A stretch of 64,000 bases of DNA from Marinomonas lutimaris. GTDB lineage: Bacteria > Pseudomonadota > Gammaproteobacteria > Pseudomonadales > Marinomonadaceae. Made by a program: the position numbers and the translations under genes. The stretch spans positions 1 through 64,000 of the forward strand of contig NZ_JAHLLW010000013.1 of the NCBI RefSeq assembly GCF_019426345.1. The letters run 5' to 3'. Shown in pieces: positions 45,875 to 56,156 of the stretch. Every line of letters starts with the position of its first letter. Within the stretch, counting starts at the first letter, position 1. The notes beneath the pieces are model-generated. The model had not been told where the DNA came from, did not search any database, and saw only the letters and a program-made list of their open reading frames with translations.

Positions 45875-48070
45875 ATGGATTTAATAAAAAACGCCCTAAT
45901 TGACGATGTGCTACAAGCACGTTGCTCAGACCCTTTTGGCTGTTTAGGACTACAAGCATCCCCTTCTAAAAAAGGTTTGTCGTTACTGGTTTGGCAACCT
46001 GAAGCGATATCTATTCGTGTATTAGCCATAGATTCAGACAAAGAGCTCGCCAAAATGAGCGAGACTGATGACAAAGGTTTGTTTTACGCAAAATGGCCAA
46101 AAGAAACTACGCGCTTTCATTATCGCCTTGAAATCACTTATAAAGACAAAAGCACTTATACCCTAGTCGACCCATATCAATTTCCTAATACGACCTTTGT
46201 CGATCCAGAGCATCATCAAGCGAATCAATACAAAAGCCAAGGGGCGATTCGTGCTGGAGCCAAGGTAAACGATAAACTGACCATTCAAGGCACACGCTTT
46301 GCTGTGTATGCGCCAGCAGCGCGATCTGTGTCTGTGGTTGGCGACTTTAATGCTTGGGATGGCCGCATTCACCCAATGTCGAGCAATGGCGATGGCATTT
46401 GGCGATTGTTTATTCCAGACGTTAATCACGGTGCCCGTTATAAGTTCGAGATTCGCGCAAAATCAGGTGAAATCCTTCCTCATCGCAGCGACCCATATGC
46501 ACAGCGTATTGAGCAATACCCGTCTTTTGCCAGCGTAACCTGCTTTGATAATAAGCACGCTTGGCAGGACGACGCTTGGGTTAAACGCCCTATCGAAGAT
46601 ATCTACGAAAAACCCATGAGCATTTATGAATTACACATTGGTTCATGGCGTCGTAAGGATGACAATCAACCGCTGACGTATCTTGAGATCAAAGACCAGC
46701 TGGTTCCTTATATTCAAGAAATGGGCTACACACACGTCGAATTATTGCCGATTACTGAATACCCATTCGATGGATCTTGGGGCTACCAGCCTGTCGGCTT
46801 GTATGCTGTAACATCTCGATTTGGTACACCAGAAGACTTCAAAGCCCTTGTTGATGCACTTCATCAAGCCAATATCGGCGTAATTATGGATTGGGTTCCA
46901 GCGCATTTCCCAGCCGACAGCCATGGTTTAGCGAACTTCGATGGTTCCAAACAATACGAATATCCAGACCCTAAAAAAGGCTGGCATCCAGAGTGGAATT
47001 CGTTGATCTACGATTTTGGCAAAGAACATGTGGTGAATTACCTAATCAGTAACGCGGTTTATTGGTTAGAAGAATTCCACATTGATGGTTTACGCGTTGA
47101 TGCCGTGGCCTCTATGTTGTATTTGGATTACTCCCGCGAAGACGGCGAATGGATTCCCAACAAGGACGGCGGCAATCATAACTACGAAGCCATAGATTTT
47201 TTACGTCGCTTAAACGAAACCGTGTACTTGAATCATCCTCGCTGTTTTACCGTAGCCGAAGAATCTACCGCCTTTCCTGGTGTGTCTAAGCCAACTTATA
47301 TGAATGGTTTGGGCTTTGGCTTCAAATGGAATATGGGCTGGATGAATGACTCACTGGCTTACATTAAAAAAGACCCAATTTATCGCCAGCACCATCAAGG
47401 CGAACTTAGCTTTAGTATGGTTTACGCCTTTGACGAGCAATTTGTTCTGCCGATTTCTCACGATGAAGTAGTACATGGCAAAGGCTCGATGATCACTAAA
47501 ATGCCCGGAGATGCTTGGCAGAAGTTTGCTAATTTACGCGCTTTTTCGGCTTACATGTATTTCCATCCTGGCAAGAAGCTCAACTTCATGGGTAACGAGT
47601 TTGCGCAAGGCCAAGAATGGAGTCATGAGCGCTCTTTGGATTGGCATTTGTTAAACACCGGTTTCCATAAAGCTCAGCAAACGCTATCAAAAGACCTAAA
47701 TCATCTTTATCAAAACGAAGCGAGTTTGCAGTTTGACCATTCTTATCTAGGCTTTGAATGGATCAGCTACGACGACAGCGCCAACAGTATTTTGGCCTTT
47801 GCCCGTAAAGCCAAAGACAGCGATGAACATGCGGTCGCGGTGATTAACTTTACGCCGACACCACATGGCAACTATCGTATTGGCGTGCCTAAATCAGGTC
47901 GTTATCAAGTCATCATGGATACGGATGAGGCAAGCTACACTGGCAGTGGCTTCGTCAAAAGCAAACAATACGATACACAGACGATTGTCAGTCATGGCCG
48001 TGACCAAAGTATTGAACTGCAAGTACCACCACTGGCTGGCATTTTATTAAAATGGTTAGGCGAGTCTTAA
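45875..48070 (+). CDS. glgB: 1,4-alpha-glucan branching enzyme
   Basis: GH13 enzyme that creates alpha-1,6 branches in glycogen. The 731 residues hold an N-terminal beta domain, a CBM48 domain (FAVYAPAARSVSVVGDFNAWDG near 145-166), then the catalytic barrel with the nucleophile in GLRVDAVASMLYLDYSR, the acid/base in TVAEESTAFPG and the HDEVVHGKGSM loop. Length matches E. coli GlgB (728). GGAGAAG stands just before the ATG. It is the middle gene between the phosphorylase-kinase-like gene and glgX, with no glgC, glgA or glgP nearby. Confidence 0.96.
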   Translation: MDLIKNALIDDVLQARCSDPFGCLGLQASPSKKGLSLLVWQPEAISIRVLAIDSDKELAKMSETDDKGLFYAKWPKETTRFHYRLEITYKDKSTYTLVDPYQFPNTTFVDPEHHQANQYKSQGAIRAGAKVNDKLTIQGTRFAVYAPAARSVSVVGDFNAWDGRIHPMSSNGDGIWRLFIPDVNHGARYKFEIRAKSGEILPHRSDPYAQRIEQYPSFASVTCFDNKHAWQDDAWVKRPIEDIYEKPMSIYELHIGSWRRKDDNQPLTYLEIKDQLVPYIQEMGYTHVELLPITEYPFDGSWGYQPVGLYAVTSRFGTPEDFKALVDALHQANIGVIMDWVPAHFPADSHGLANFDGSKQYEYPDPKKGWHPEWNSLIYDFGKEHVVNYLISNAVYWLEEFHIDGLRVDAVASMLYLDYSREDGEWIPNKDGGNHNYEAIDFLRRLNETVYLNHPRCFTVAEESTAFPGVSKPTYMNGLGFGFKWNMGWMNDSLAYIKKDPIYRQHHQGELSFSMVYAFDEQFVLPISHDEVVHGKGSMITKMPGDAWQKFANLRAFSAYMYFHPGKKLNFMGNEFAQGQEWSHERSLDWHLLNTGFHKAQQTLSKDLNHLYQNEASLQFDHSYLGFEWISYDDSANSILAFARKAKDSDEHAVAVINFTPTPHGNYRIGVPKSGRYQVIMDTDEASYTGSGFVKSKQYDTQTIVSHGRDQSIELQVPPLAGILLKWLGES

Positions 48071-48132
48071 TCGCTAGCACTAACAACATTTTGCAATAAC
48101 GACAGCAACATAAACAGCATCTAGAGGTATTA

Positions 48133-50175
48133 ATGAACCAAGCACACCAGATTTCCAATGGCTCTCTTTTTCCTCTAGGTGCTACAGTGACCGAAAATGG
48201 TGTCAATTTCGCAGTGGTTGCTGAAAACGCGACTCAGCTGTATTTGTGTTTATTTGATGACGAAGGCAATGAACAAGAACCGCTGCCCTTTATTAATAAA
48301 ACAAAGGGCATTTGGTACATGGAAGTACTTGGTTTAAAAGAAGGTCAGCATTATGGACTGCGAGCCAAAGGCGAATTCAAACCAGAACTTCAGCTCGTCT
48401 ACAATGAGCGAAAACTGCTTATTGACCCTTATGCGAAAGAGTTAAGCGCTAAACTGGTTTGGCACGAAGATCAAGCAGCAATAACAAAAGAAGGTAAAGC
48501 GCACCCAACCGATTCTGCCTATTGCGTCCCTAAATCTATTGTACGTACCATTAAGGTAAAATCAGATCGCCCTGCAAGAACGAAAATCACACCGTCAAGT
48601 CGTGCTTTATACGAGCTGCATGTTAAAGGCTTTAGCAAAAACCTATCGATTGAAAGCGAGCTTCAAGGCACTTATCTTGGTGTCATTTCGTCCGCTGGCA
48701 TCGAACATTTAAAAAGCCTTAATATCACTACGATTCAGTTAATGCCTTGCTTTAGCTTTATGACAGAGCGTCATTTACAGCAATTAGAACTCAATAATTA
48801 TTGGGGCTACAACCCCATTAGCTTTTTTGCCGTCGAACCTTCATATGCCATAAAAGACGCCATCGTTGAGTTTCAACAAATGATAGATGGATTGCGCCAA
48901 GCAGGTTTTGAGGTGATTTTAGACGTGGTGTATAACCACACAGCTGAAAGTGAATTAGATCAATCCAGCGTGTGTTATCGCGGCTTAGACAATGCGCGCT
49001 ACTATCGCCACCAAGATGGGCAGTATTTGAATTACACGGGGTGTGGTAACTGTATCGATACCTATAGCCCCACCAGCATTCGCCTTATCTGTGACAGTAT
49101 GCGTTATTGGGTAGAAGTCATGGGGGTCGATGGTTTCCGTTTTGACTTAGGTGTGGATCTTGGTCGCACCGATCATAACTTCGTAGCAAAAGCCCCCTTG
49201 TTACAGGCCATTCTTCAAGATCCTGTTTTAAGCGAAACGTGCCTTGTAATGGAACCTTGGGACATTGGTCCAAACGGTTATCAAGTCGGACAATTTCCCA
49301 GAGGCTTTCTGGAATGTAACGACCAATACCGAGACACGGTTCGTCGTTTCTGGCGTGGTGATGATGGCTTAGTGCCAGAGTTTGCGACACGTCTTATGGG
49401 ATCAAGAGACTACTTTCATAAAGGCCAAAAAAGCGCCTTAAACTCAGTGAATTACATCACCTACCACGATGGCTATACCATGAAGGATTTGGTGTCATAT
49501 CACCAACGCCATAACCTCGCCAACATGGAAGAAAACCGTGACGGCCATGGTGAAAATATTAGTCAAAACTTTGGCGCAGAAGGTGAAACAGACGACAAAG
49601 ATATTCAAGCAAAGCGCTTAAATCAGCAGCTTTGTTTTATGGCTACGCTGCTATTAAGCCAGGGCACGCCACACATTTTAGGTGGTGACGAACTGTCTCA
49701 TAGCCAGCAAGGTAACAACAACGCCTATTGCCAAGATAACGACATTACGTGGCAAACTTGGCAAGACATAGACACTGAAACAAGCCATGCGAGAAAAGCA
49801 ATTCAAGACACCATAGCAACACTCATGGCGTTACGAAAAACCTATCCTATTTTGGCAGAGATTCGCCTAGAAGATGATCCGCTTTATCAACATACGTCGT
49901 CGGATAAAATCCATTGGCTCAACGAACAAAGTGAAGCAATGACGATAGAAAACTGGGCCGATGACAGTCGACATTTCATTGCGTTAACGCTAACGCCAGC
50001 CGATCTTTCTAGCAGTTTTTGGATAGTATTCTATAGTGACGATGTGCCTCTTAGTATTCCGTTACCTACAGAAAACGACAAGATAGAAACGCTTTACCAA
50101 ACGCCTGGATTATCCATTACAGAAGACAGCACACTCCATTGCGCTTATCGTGGTGTATTTGTTGGTAAATTTTAA
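48133..50175 (+). CDS. glgX: Glycogen debranching enzyme GlgX (isoamylase-type)
   Basis: Hydrolyses alpha-1,6 linkages, usually of short branches left by glycogen phosphorylase. The 680-residue protein has an N-terminal CBM48-like domain (LGATVTENGVNFAVVAENA) and the GlgX/TreX catalytic motifs: DVVYNHTAE, GFRFDLGVDLGR (nucleophile Asp), VMEPWDIGPNGYQVGQFP (acid Glu), NYITYHDGYTMKDLVSY and HGGDE-like LGGDELSHSQQGNNNAYCQD. AGAGGT precedes the ATG, 62 bases after glgB. It ends 5 bases from the convergent ABC exporter gene without a visible terminator. Confidence 0.95.
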   Translation: MNQAHQISNGSLFPLGATVTENGVNFAVVAENATQLYLCLFDDEGNEQEPLPFINKTKGIWYMEVLGLKEGQHYGLRAKGEFKPELQLVYNERKLLIDPYAKELSAKLVWHEDQAAITKEGKAHPTDSAYCVPKSIVRTIKVKSDRPARTKITPSSRALYELHVKGFSKNLSIESELQGTYLGVISSAGIEHLKSLNITTIQLMPCFSFMTERHLQQLELNNYWGYNPISFFAVEPSYAIKDAIVEFQQMIDGLRQAGFEVILDVVYNHTAESELDQSSVCYRGLDNARYYRHQDGQYLNYTGCGNCIDTYSPTSIRLICDSMRYWVEVMGVDGFRFDLGVDLGRTDHNFVAKAPLLQAILQDPVLSETCLVMEPWDIGPNGYQVGQFPRGFLECNDQYRDTVRRFWRGDDGLVPEFATRLMGSRDYFHKGQKSALNSVNYITYHDGYTMKDLVSYHQRHNLANMEENRDGHGENISQNFGAEGETDDKDIQAKRLNQQLCFMATLLLSQGTPHILGGDELSHSQQGNNNAYCQDNDITWQTWQDIDTETSHARKAIQDTIATLMALRKTYPILAEIRLEDDPLYQHTSSDKIHWLNEQSEAMTIENWADDSRHFIALTLTPADLSSSFWIVFYSDDVPLSIPLPTENDKIETLYQTPGLSITEDSTLHCAYRGVFVGKF

Positions 50176-50180
50176 TCAGA

Positions 50181-51959
50181 TTAAACGTCATAATGTTGAT
50201 TAAACTGTAAGTCGGATAATCGTTTATACAAGGTACAGGTTTCAAGTAGTTCGCTATGCGAGCCTTGAGCGATAATTTCCCCTTGATCCATCACAATAAT
50301 TCGGTCTGCATTCAATACAGTTGCCAAGCGATGGGCAATCACTAAAGTGGTTCTGCCTTTCATCAAAGGTTCAAGCGCGGCTTGGACTTTGTTTTCGCTT
50401 TCTGCATCTAAGGCGCTGGTTGCTTCATCTAGCAACAAAATCGGTGCATCTTTTAATATCGCCCGAGCAATCGCCACTCGCTGCCTTTGACCACCAGACA
50501 AACGCACACCATCTTCGCCTAAGCGAGTCTCATAACCTTTGTCTAAACGAGTGATAAATTCATGAGCATTGGCTTGCTTTGCCGAATATTGGATAGACTC
50601 GTGGCTGGCATTGCGATTGGCGTACCCTAGGTTATCGTAAACGGTTTGGTCAAAAAGAACCGTCTCTTGGGGCACCAAAGCGAATCGCTGACGTAAATCG
50701 TCTAAGGAATAGGCTTTAATGTTCTCGCCTGCCAAGTAAATACTGCCTTGCTGAGGATCATAGAAGCGCAGAAGCAATTCAAATAAGGTCGACTTACCCG
50801 CGCCTGATGGTCCAACTAAAGCCAGCATTTCACCCTGCTTGATAGAAAAAGAAAGATTCTTCAACGCGGCATAATCTGGTCTTGTGAGATAACGGAACTC
50901 AACATTATCAAACTTAATGACTTCTTCACCCTGGCGAATGTCAGCCATACGCTGAAAAGGAAATTCGGAAGAGCCACTTACCACCTCGCTTTTTGCACTG
51001 AGCAATTCCATAATGCGCTCAGCTGCACCCGCAGCCCGTTGCAGCTCGCCCATGACCTCGGAAATGGCACCAACCGCGCCAGCGATAATAATGGAATAAA
51101 ACAAGAAGCTTGCGAGATCACCAGCACTGATCGCTCCAGAGATGACGTCTTTACCACCAAACCACAACATCACCCCAATGCCACTCATCGATAACAAAAT
51201 GACCATCAGAGTGAGCCAAGAGCGTTGTTGAATACGCTTTACACTCACATTGAAGGCTCGATCAACCGTGGCTGAAAAACGCTGAGCATCATGTTTTTCA
51301 TGAGTGAAAGCTTGTACCACTTTTATGTGACGCAATGCTTGTGATAAATAGCGCCCGACATTAGCCACTTCATCTTGGCTATCACGGGATAAACGTCTCA
51401 CTCGTCGGCCAAAATACACTACCGGAACAATCACAAAAGGTACGCAGGTCAGCAAAATAAGCGTTAATTTAAAATGCATCACCAGCAAGAATAAAATCCC
51501 ACCAATCAACATCAAACTACTGCGTAAGGCAATCGACAAAGAAGAGCCAATCACGCTTTGTAAAAGCGTGGTATCAGAGGTAATACGGGATTGAATTTCA
51601 CTTGGAGAGTTATCTTCAAAGAAGGAAGGCGACAAGGTTAATAAATGCGCGAACACCGCTTGACGAATATCCGCCACTACTCGCTCACCTATCCATGACA
51701 CCAAGTAAAAGCGACAAAAACTACCAATACCTAATAAAAATACCAAAGCAATGAAAATCATCAAGGCATGAGTCAAGCCAGCTTCCGATCCAGAAGCCAA
51801 GCCTTGATCAATAAGAAATTGTACGCCCTTACCTAAGCTCAACATGGTGCCAGCAGTGACCACTAAGGCGATCAATGCCAACACCATCTGGCGTCGATAT
51901 GGACGCAAAAAAGGCAGGAGTGTTTTTATTCCGCTATCAACTTTTTCCGACTTGCTCAT
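50181..51959 (-). CDS. ABC exporter, MsbA/multidrug half-transporter type
   Basis: A 592-residue type IV exporter that should act as a homodimer. Six helices fall within residues ~15-320. The ATPase domain has Walker A GPSGAGKST, Q-loop FALVPQETVLFD, signature LSGGQRQRVAIARA and Walker B ILLLDEATSALD, and it ends with the H-loop VIAHRLATV. It resembles the group often annotated as lipid A or multidrug exporters; the substrate is unknown. It is 107 bases downstream of the chemoreceptor gene on the same strand. Weak ribosome-binding site. Confidence 0.92.
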   Translation of the reverse strand: MSKSEKVDSGIKTLLPFLRPYRRQMVLALIALVVTAGTMLSLGKGVQFLIDQGLASGSEAGLTHALMIFIALVFLLGIGSFCRFYLVSWIGERVVADIRQAVFAHLLTLSPSFFEDNSPSEIQSRITSDTTLLQSVIGSSLSIALRSSLMLIGGILFLLVMHFKLTLILLTCVPFVIVPVVYFGRRVRRLSRDSQDEVANVGRYLSQALRHIKVVQAFTHEKHDAQRFSATVDRAFNVSVKRIQQRSWLTLMVILLSMSGIGVMLWFGGKDVISGAISAGDLASFLFYSIIIAGAVGAISEVMGELQRAAGAAERIMELLSAKSEVVSGSSEFPFQRMADIRQGEEVIKFDNVEFRYLTRPDYAALKNLSFSIKQGEMLALVGPSGAGKSTLFELLLRFYDPQQGSIYLAGENIKAYSLDDLRQRFALVPQETVLFDQTVYDNLGYANRNASHESIQYSAKQANAHEFITRLDKGYETRLGEDGVRLSGGQRQRVAIARAILKDAPILLLDEATSALDAESENKVQAALEPLMKGRTTLVIAHRLATVLNADRIIVMDQGEIIAQGSHSELLETCTLYKRLSDLQFNQHYDV

Positions 51960-52066
51960 CTGTCAAAACCACCACAAAGTAATAATGGCCGTCACTATAG
52001 CGTATCTGAGTTATCGCAACTGGGTAAATATCGAGTAGAGATGACTCATTGCTAAACACTTCTGAA

Positions 52067-53623
52067 TCAGGCGCCCGATTTGAACCCCATACGAAAACCG
52101 CCCCAATGCTTACCATTGACAAAAATAGGCACGGAAAGATCATGGAGAATCTCACCCGTATCCCGCTTGTAGGTTTGCAGTAAAAAGCTGTCGGTATGGG
52201 CGCCACATCGACTGCCCGTTGCATCGTTAAAAATGCGTTTGCTGCGATTATTCACCAAGTCTTTTTCATAATCGCCACTTAACGGCTGACTGAATTTCTT
52301 ATTATGAGTTGGAAAATAGCCATTTACATCGACCGCTCCAGCAAACATCACTTGCTCATATTTTTCTAGAACCGCTTCTTGAATGGCCGGAAAAGTACGA
52401 TCAGTAAAAGCATCGTAGGAAGTACTGTATTTCTGTGGATTGGTGTTATTGATAGGCTGATAGTCTCTAGAGAAAACGGCTTGCTGCGTCAAATTGCCCT
52501 TTTCAATTGCTTCTTCAAATAGATGCCCAATGGCTTGTGCAGAATTTTTCGCCACCATAAGTAATTCAGAAAAAAACAATGACCGATCAACCTTATCCAG
52601 CTCCCTAAAAACGATTTCAGCGCCATTACTTAAACCTGATGCCTCTTTTGACAGTTTATCGCTACGCTGGGAAATATCTTGTAATGAACTACTAATACGC
52701 GAAACAGAACCATTAATCTGGGTACTGGCTGCGCCCAACTCTTCTCCCGCACTTTCGACTTCAGACAAAACAGCAGAGGCATTTTGAACCTCTTGCGTTA
52801 AAGAAATAAAACGTTGCGTTTCTCCCAATAAGGTACTCGAAAGAGACTCAGTGAGACTTTTCAACGATGACATTTCATTGTTGGTTAGTTCACTATTACG
52901 ACGAACATCAGCTAAAAGGCTAGAAATTTGTTCTGAGGCATCGGCGCTTTTAGCAGCCAGCGCACGCACTTCATCCGCAACCACCGCAAAGCCTCGACCT
53001 TGTTCACCAGCGCGAGCTGCCTCAATGGCCGCATTGAGTGCCAATAGATTAGTTTGTTCAGAAACACCTTTAATAACCGCTGTAATGCTATCAATATCAT
53101 CGGCACTTTTGGTTAATAAGGCTAATTGCTCACTGGCGGTTTGTACCTTTCCCGTTAATTCATGGATCTGATCGGCACTTTGTGACAAGGCGACTTGAGC
53201 GGTACGACTCGATTCTGCCGTATCACTCATGGTCCGTGCTAGCTGACCTAAATTAGTCGACAACATCAATCCAGTACCTGACAATGTTTCTACCGCTTGG
53301 GAAATTTGCTCACTGTCATCACGGGTAAGATGTATGTCTTTACTTAGCGTATCAACAAAATGAGACACTTCTGCCGCCCCTATTGCCATCTTTGATGTGG
53401 CACGAGTCACGGTTTTACTCACTTCAGAATAGGTTTGATTATCTTTAGTATCAGAGTTTTGAGAAGTATTAGAGGGTGCTTTGCGAATCAGTTTTGGAAC
53501 AAGCAAAAAAGCACATAACAAAATACCAACGCCAACATAAGACACAGGAACTGAGCCCTGCACATAGCCAACGATAAAAAGTACGAGAAGCCCAAACACA
53601 CCAAATAGCTGGAAATACACCAT
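52067..53623 (-). CDS. Methyl-accepting chemotaxis protein with C-terminal sensor domain
   Basis: A 518-residue chemoreceptor of unusual order. Two closely spaced N-terminal hydrophobic segments (residues ~3-50) are followed directly by the signalling domain, with tip [21 protein letters not shown] near 195 and no HAMP evident. The C-terminal ~150 residues form a conserved domain ([57 protein letters not shown]). That C-terminal block is common in proteobacterial receptors and looks Cache/PAS-like, so sensing should be cytoplasmic. AAGGAAGGAAAAGG precedes the ATG. Confidence 0.9.
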   Translation of the reverse strand: MVYFQLFGVFGLLVLFIVGYVQGSVPVSYVGVGILLCAFLLVPKLIRKAPSNTSQNSDTKDNQTYSEVSKTVTRATSKMAIGAAEVSHFVDTLSKDIHLTRDDSEQISQAVETLSGTGLMLSTNLGQLARTMSDTAESSRTAQVALSQSADQIHELTGKVQTASEQLALLTKSADDIDSITAVIKGVSEQTNLLALNAAIEAARAGEQGRGFAVVADEVRALAAKSADASEQISSLLADVRRNSELTNNEMSSLKSLTESLSSTLLGETQRFISLTQEVQNASAVLSEVESAGEELGAASTQINGSVSRISSSLQDISQRSDKLSKEASGLSNGAEIVFRELDKVDRSLFFSELLMVAKNSAQAIGHLFEEAIEKGNLTQQAVFSRDYQPINNTNPQKYSTSYDAFTDRTFPAIQEAVLEKYEQVMFAGAVDVNGYFPTHNKKFSQPLSGDYEKDLVNNRSKRIFNDATGSRCGAHTDSFLLQTYKRDTGEILHDLSVPIFVNGKHWGGFRMGFKSGA

Positions 53624-54039
53624 CGCCTTTTCCTTCCTTTTAATTATTATTTTTTTCCAGTGTTAAGTTATGTAAGCCGAAGGTCAACACAAAACGAAGC
53701 GCATAAGACTAAAGTCGCACTGATAAATCCATCAATAGTTGCTATTGGCAAAACGATACCGCAAAAAACAACACTTTTTGTTTAGACATTATTCTTGATA
53801 TAAAAAAGTATTCATTTCTAGGTATGCATTTGGCTCCCCTAAAAATTGGATTATCAATGCACAAAAAATGACAATGTAAGATTAGATATCTCCAAAAATC
53901 ATTTTTTTGCACATAAAAAGCAGAAAAAATCTCCAACAATCCTACTACACTAGAAAACAAGCTCACAAAGCAAAATAAAAATAAAAATAAAACAAGCGTT
54001 GCGCACAATCTGCCAATGCTCATATTGAGGATAATCACC
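53624..54039. other. 416-base A/T-rich divergent promoter region
   Basis: Between the divergent chemoreceptor and dioxygenase genes. It contains a short A/T tract of AAAATA-type repeats (about 53972-53992). I see no convincing hairpin, small gene or recognised binding site. Confidence 0.4.
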
Positions 54040-54690
54040 ATGATCACCAATAAACTTAAAACAGACTCTTTCTATCTTGAGTTAGGACAACTAACACCAG
54101 ATAGTGTTAATCACCTCGCACCTTCTTTTGATCATTTACCAGCAAATCCCTATGCAGATGGCGAATTCCGTTTGCGCCGCTATTCCCGCTTTACTCTCGA
54201 GCAAGGACAGCTAAAGCGTTTACCTTCACAAGCGTTTGTTCAAGATGAAAGCATCAACCACTTCCAAGGGAATGTGGTACGTAGCTATGAAGAAATTGAT
54301 AACAACATAGTCATAGATCCTGCCTTCGTAGAATTATTTGAACACTTTCAGAAAATGGCCAGTGTGGTAGATGGCACACCAATCGAAGTGCATCAGTTAC
54401 GTATTTTTGCGGACCATAAAAGTGCTGAAGTGGCGCCAGAAGGCATTCATCAGGACGGCTTTGATCGTATCGGAATTTATGTCATGCAGCGCCATAACAT
54501 AGAAGGCGGCAATATCAATATTCATCTAGATAATAACAGCCCTGCCCTCATCAGCCACGATTTTGATAAAGGGGAATTCGTCGTCTTAAACGACCGTAAG
54601 TTTTTCCACAGCGCTCAGCCAATTAAGCCGATTGATGGTGATCAAGGTCATATGGACATTTTTGTCCTGACGGCGAACTTGATGCATTAG
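54040..54690 (+). CDS. 2OG-Fe(II) dioxygenase family protein (PF10014-like)
   Basis: A 216-residue soluble protein started at the ATG at 54040, nine bases after GAGG; the frame continues eight codons upstream. It shows an iron-binding H-x-D pair in EGIHQDGFDRIGIY (~residue 140) and the distal His in DRKFFHSAQPI (~190), the layout of the bacterial 2OG-Fe family that includes the amino-acid hydroxylases IDO and BsmA. The substrate may thus be a free amino acid. No partner gene is adjacent. A 19-base perfect palindrome (54688-54706) overlaps the stop codon. Confidence 0.83.
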   Translation: MITNKLKTDSFYLELGQLTPDSVNHLAPSFDHLPANPYADGEFRLRRYSRFTLEQGQLKRLPSQAFVQDESINHFQGNVVRSYEEIDNNIVIDPAFVELFEHFQKMASVVDGTPIEVHQLRIFADHKSAEVAPEGIHQDGFDRIGIYVMQRHNIEGGNINIHLDNNSPALISHDFDKGEFVVLNDRKFFHSAQPIKPIDGDQGHMDIFVLTANLMH

Positions 54691-54859
54691 ATTAGTCACT
54701 AATCTAGAATTTAACTTCCTTATTGATTACAACTTTTTATTGTTAAATCAATCTGAAAACACTAGGGCAGCTTTACTAGGCATGGTATAAAACGCGAATG
54801 TAACAATTTGTAATTTTATGGGTTCTTTTGTAAGAACTCATGCCGAGGAAAGCTAACCA

Positions 54860-56113
54860 GTGACAGACACATTTACGACGAATGCAAATAACGAAACAGT
54901 CGCAGAGGATATAAGTAAAAAGTCCGTATTGATCATTGAAGACATGAATGAAATGCGCCTAATGCTAAGATCTATGATGCTCTCATTAGGCTATACAAAC
55001 ATAGAAGTTGAAGCCTCAGGTCAAAGTGCCCTCAAACGTATAGCGGCGAAACGTTTTGATCTTATTCTTTCCGATTACAACCTTGGTGGTCGTATTAACG
55101 GCCAACAGGTTCTAGAAACCGCGCGAAAAAACAACATTCTCGCACCCTCTACTATTTTCATCATGATTACCGCAGATACAGGTTATGACAGCGTCGTCAG
55201 TGCAATAGAGCACCGACCTGATAGCTATATGGTAAAACCCTTTACTCCTTCGACATTACACCGCCGTTTACGCCGTATTAAACTGCAAAAAAGTATCTTT
55301 TCAGAAGTTGATGAATACCGAGAAAAAATGGATTTTGCGATGATGGAAAGCAAAGCCAAAGCTATCATGGCCAAACATCCCCAATACAGCAGTTTATGCC
55401 TAAAGGTTATTGGAGAGTCACTGCTATCAAGGCAAGAGTATAAAACAGCTAAAATTCATTATATGAGAGTGATCAAACACAATAAGGAGCTTTCTTGGGC
55501 CCACTTCGGCGTAGCGCAATGTGACTTAAGCTTGAAACAACCTCTATCTGCTGTGGCTAGCTTAGAAAAAGCCATCAGCATTAGTCGTCACTTTCTACCG
55601 GCTTATGATGACCTTGCTAGTGCATATGAAAAATTAGGCGACCACAAAGCGGCTCAAAAAACGATGATAGCCAGCTTAGAAATCACGCCTAGATCTCTAG
55701 CAAGAACAAAAAGACTTGGAAAAATAAGCGTTAGACTAAAAGATTGGAAAATAGCAGAGCAAGCTTATTCACGGGTCATTCGTTTAACCAAAGATACCCA
55801 ACACGAAAAAATAGAACACTATTATGATCATCTTAAATGTCTGATTGCGATACAAGAAGGTGAAGATCACCCACCACAAACAGCAGAAAAACTTAGACGC
55901 TCTTTAACAAGATTACGCATGTTAGGAAAAGACGATCCTATCGTTGTGTCAAACTCCTTTCGTGTAGAGGTTCAGCAACACCTTCATAGAGAACGTCGGG
56001 ATGACGCGATTAAATCTTGGAAACAGTGGAAGCAATTAATACTAGCAGGAAAAGCATCATCTATATCACGAGAACAAGAACTCACCTTAAAAAAACGATT
56101 AGGCTTATCTTAA
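54860..56113 (+). CDS. Response regulator with TPR-like output (copy 1)
   Basis: A 417-residue protein with an intact receiver (about 22-140: acidic E27/D28, phospho-acceptor Asp72 in LILSDYNLGG, Thr104 in IMITADT, Lys126 in MVKPF). A long helical region (150-340) reads as tetratricopeptide-type repeats (AKIHYMRVIKHNKELSWAHF, AVASLEKAISISRHFLPAYD, AEQAYSRVIRL), followed by a basic C-terminal segment. No DNA-binding, GGDEF or other catalytic output is seen, so signalling is probably by protein contact. GTG start after GAGGAAAG. It is paralogous to the next gene; no kinase is adjacent. Confidence 0.9.
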   Translation: MTDTFTTNANNETVAEDISKKSVLIIEDMNEMRLMLRSMMLSLGYTNIEVEASGQSALKRIAAKRFDLILSDYNLGGRINGQQVLETARKNNILAPSTIFIMITADTGYDSVVSAIEHRPDSYMVKPFTPSTLHRRLRRIKLQKSIFSEVDEYREKMDFAMMESKAKAIMAKHPQYSSLCLKVIGESLLSRQEYKTAKIHYMRVIKHNKELSWAHFGVAQCDLSLKQPLSAVASLEKAISISRHFLPAYDDLASAYEKLGDHKAAQKTMIASLEITPRSLARTKRLGKISVRLKDWKIAEQAYSRVIRLTKDTQHEKIEHYYDHLKCLIAIQEGEDHPPQTAEKLRRSLTRLRMLGKDDPIVVSNSFRVEVQQHLHRERRDDAIKSWKQWKQLILAGKASSISREQELTLKKRLGLS

Positions 56114-56120
56114 TAGCCAA

Positions 56121-56156
56121 TGAGTGTAAAAAAATGTTTGAGTTTTTTTACACTCA
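56121..56156 (+). terminator. Hairpin after response regulator copy 1
   Basis: TGAGTGTAAAAAAA (56121-56134) pairs perfectly with TTTTTTTACACTCA (56143-56156) around TGTTTGAG, 8 bases past the stop. The seven Ts form part of the stem. The following ~270 bases up to the second copy are very A/T-rich, consistent with a separate promoter, with no other feature seen. Confidence 0.65.

Noticed and set aside
53972-53992. AAAATA-type tandem tract
   Set aside because: Short, low-complexity A/T sequence in a promoter region; no evidence of a functional repeat.
54722-54753. Imperfect A/T-rich hairpin downstream of the dioxygenase gene
   Set aside because: Bulged, GC-poor and without a T-run, so not convincing as a terminator.
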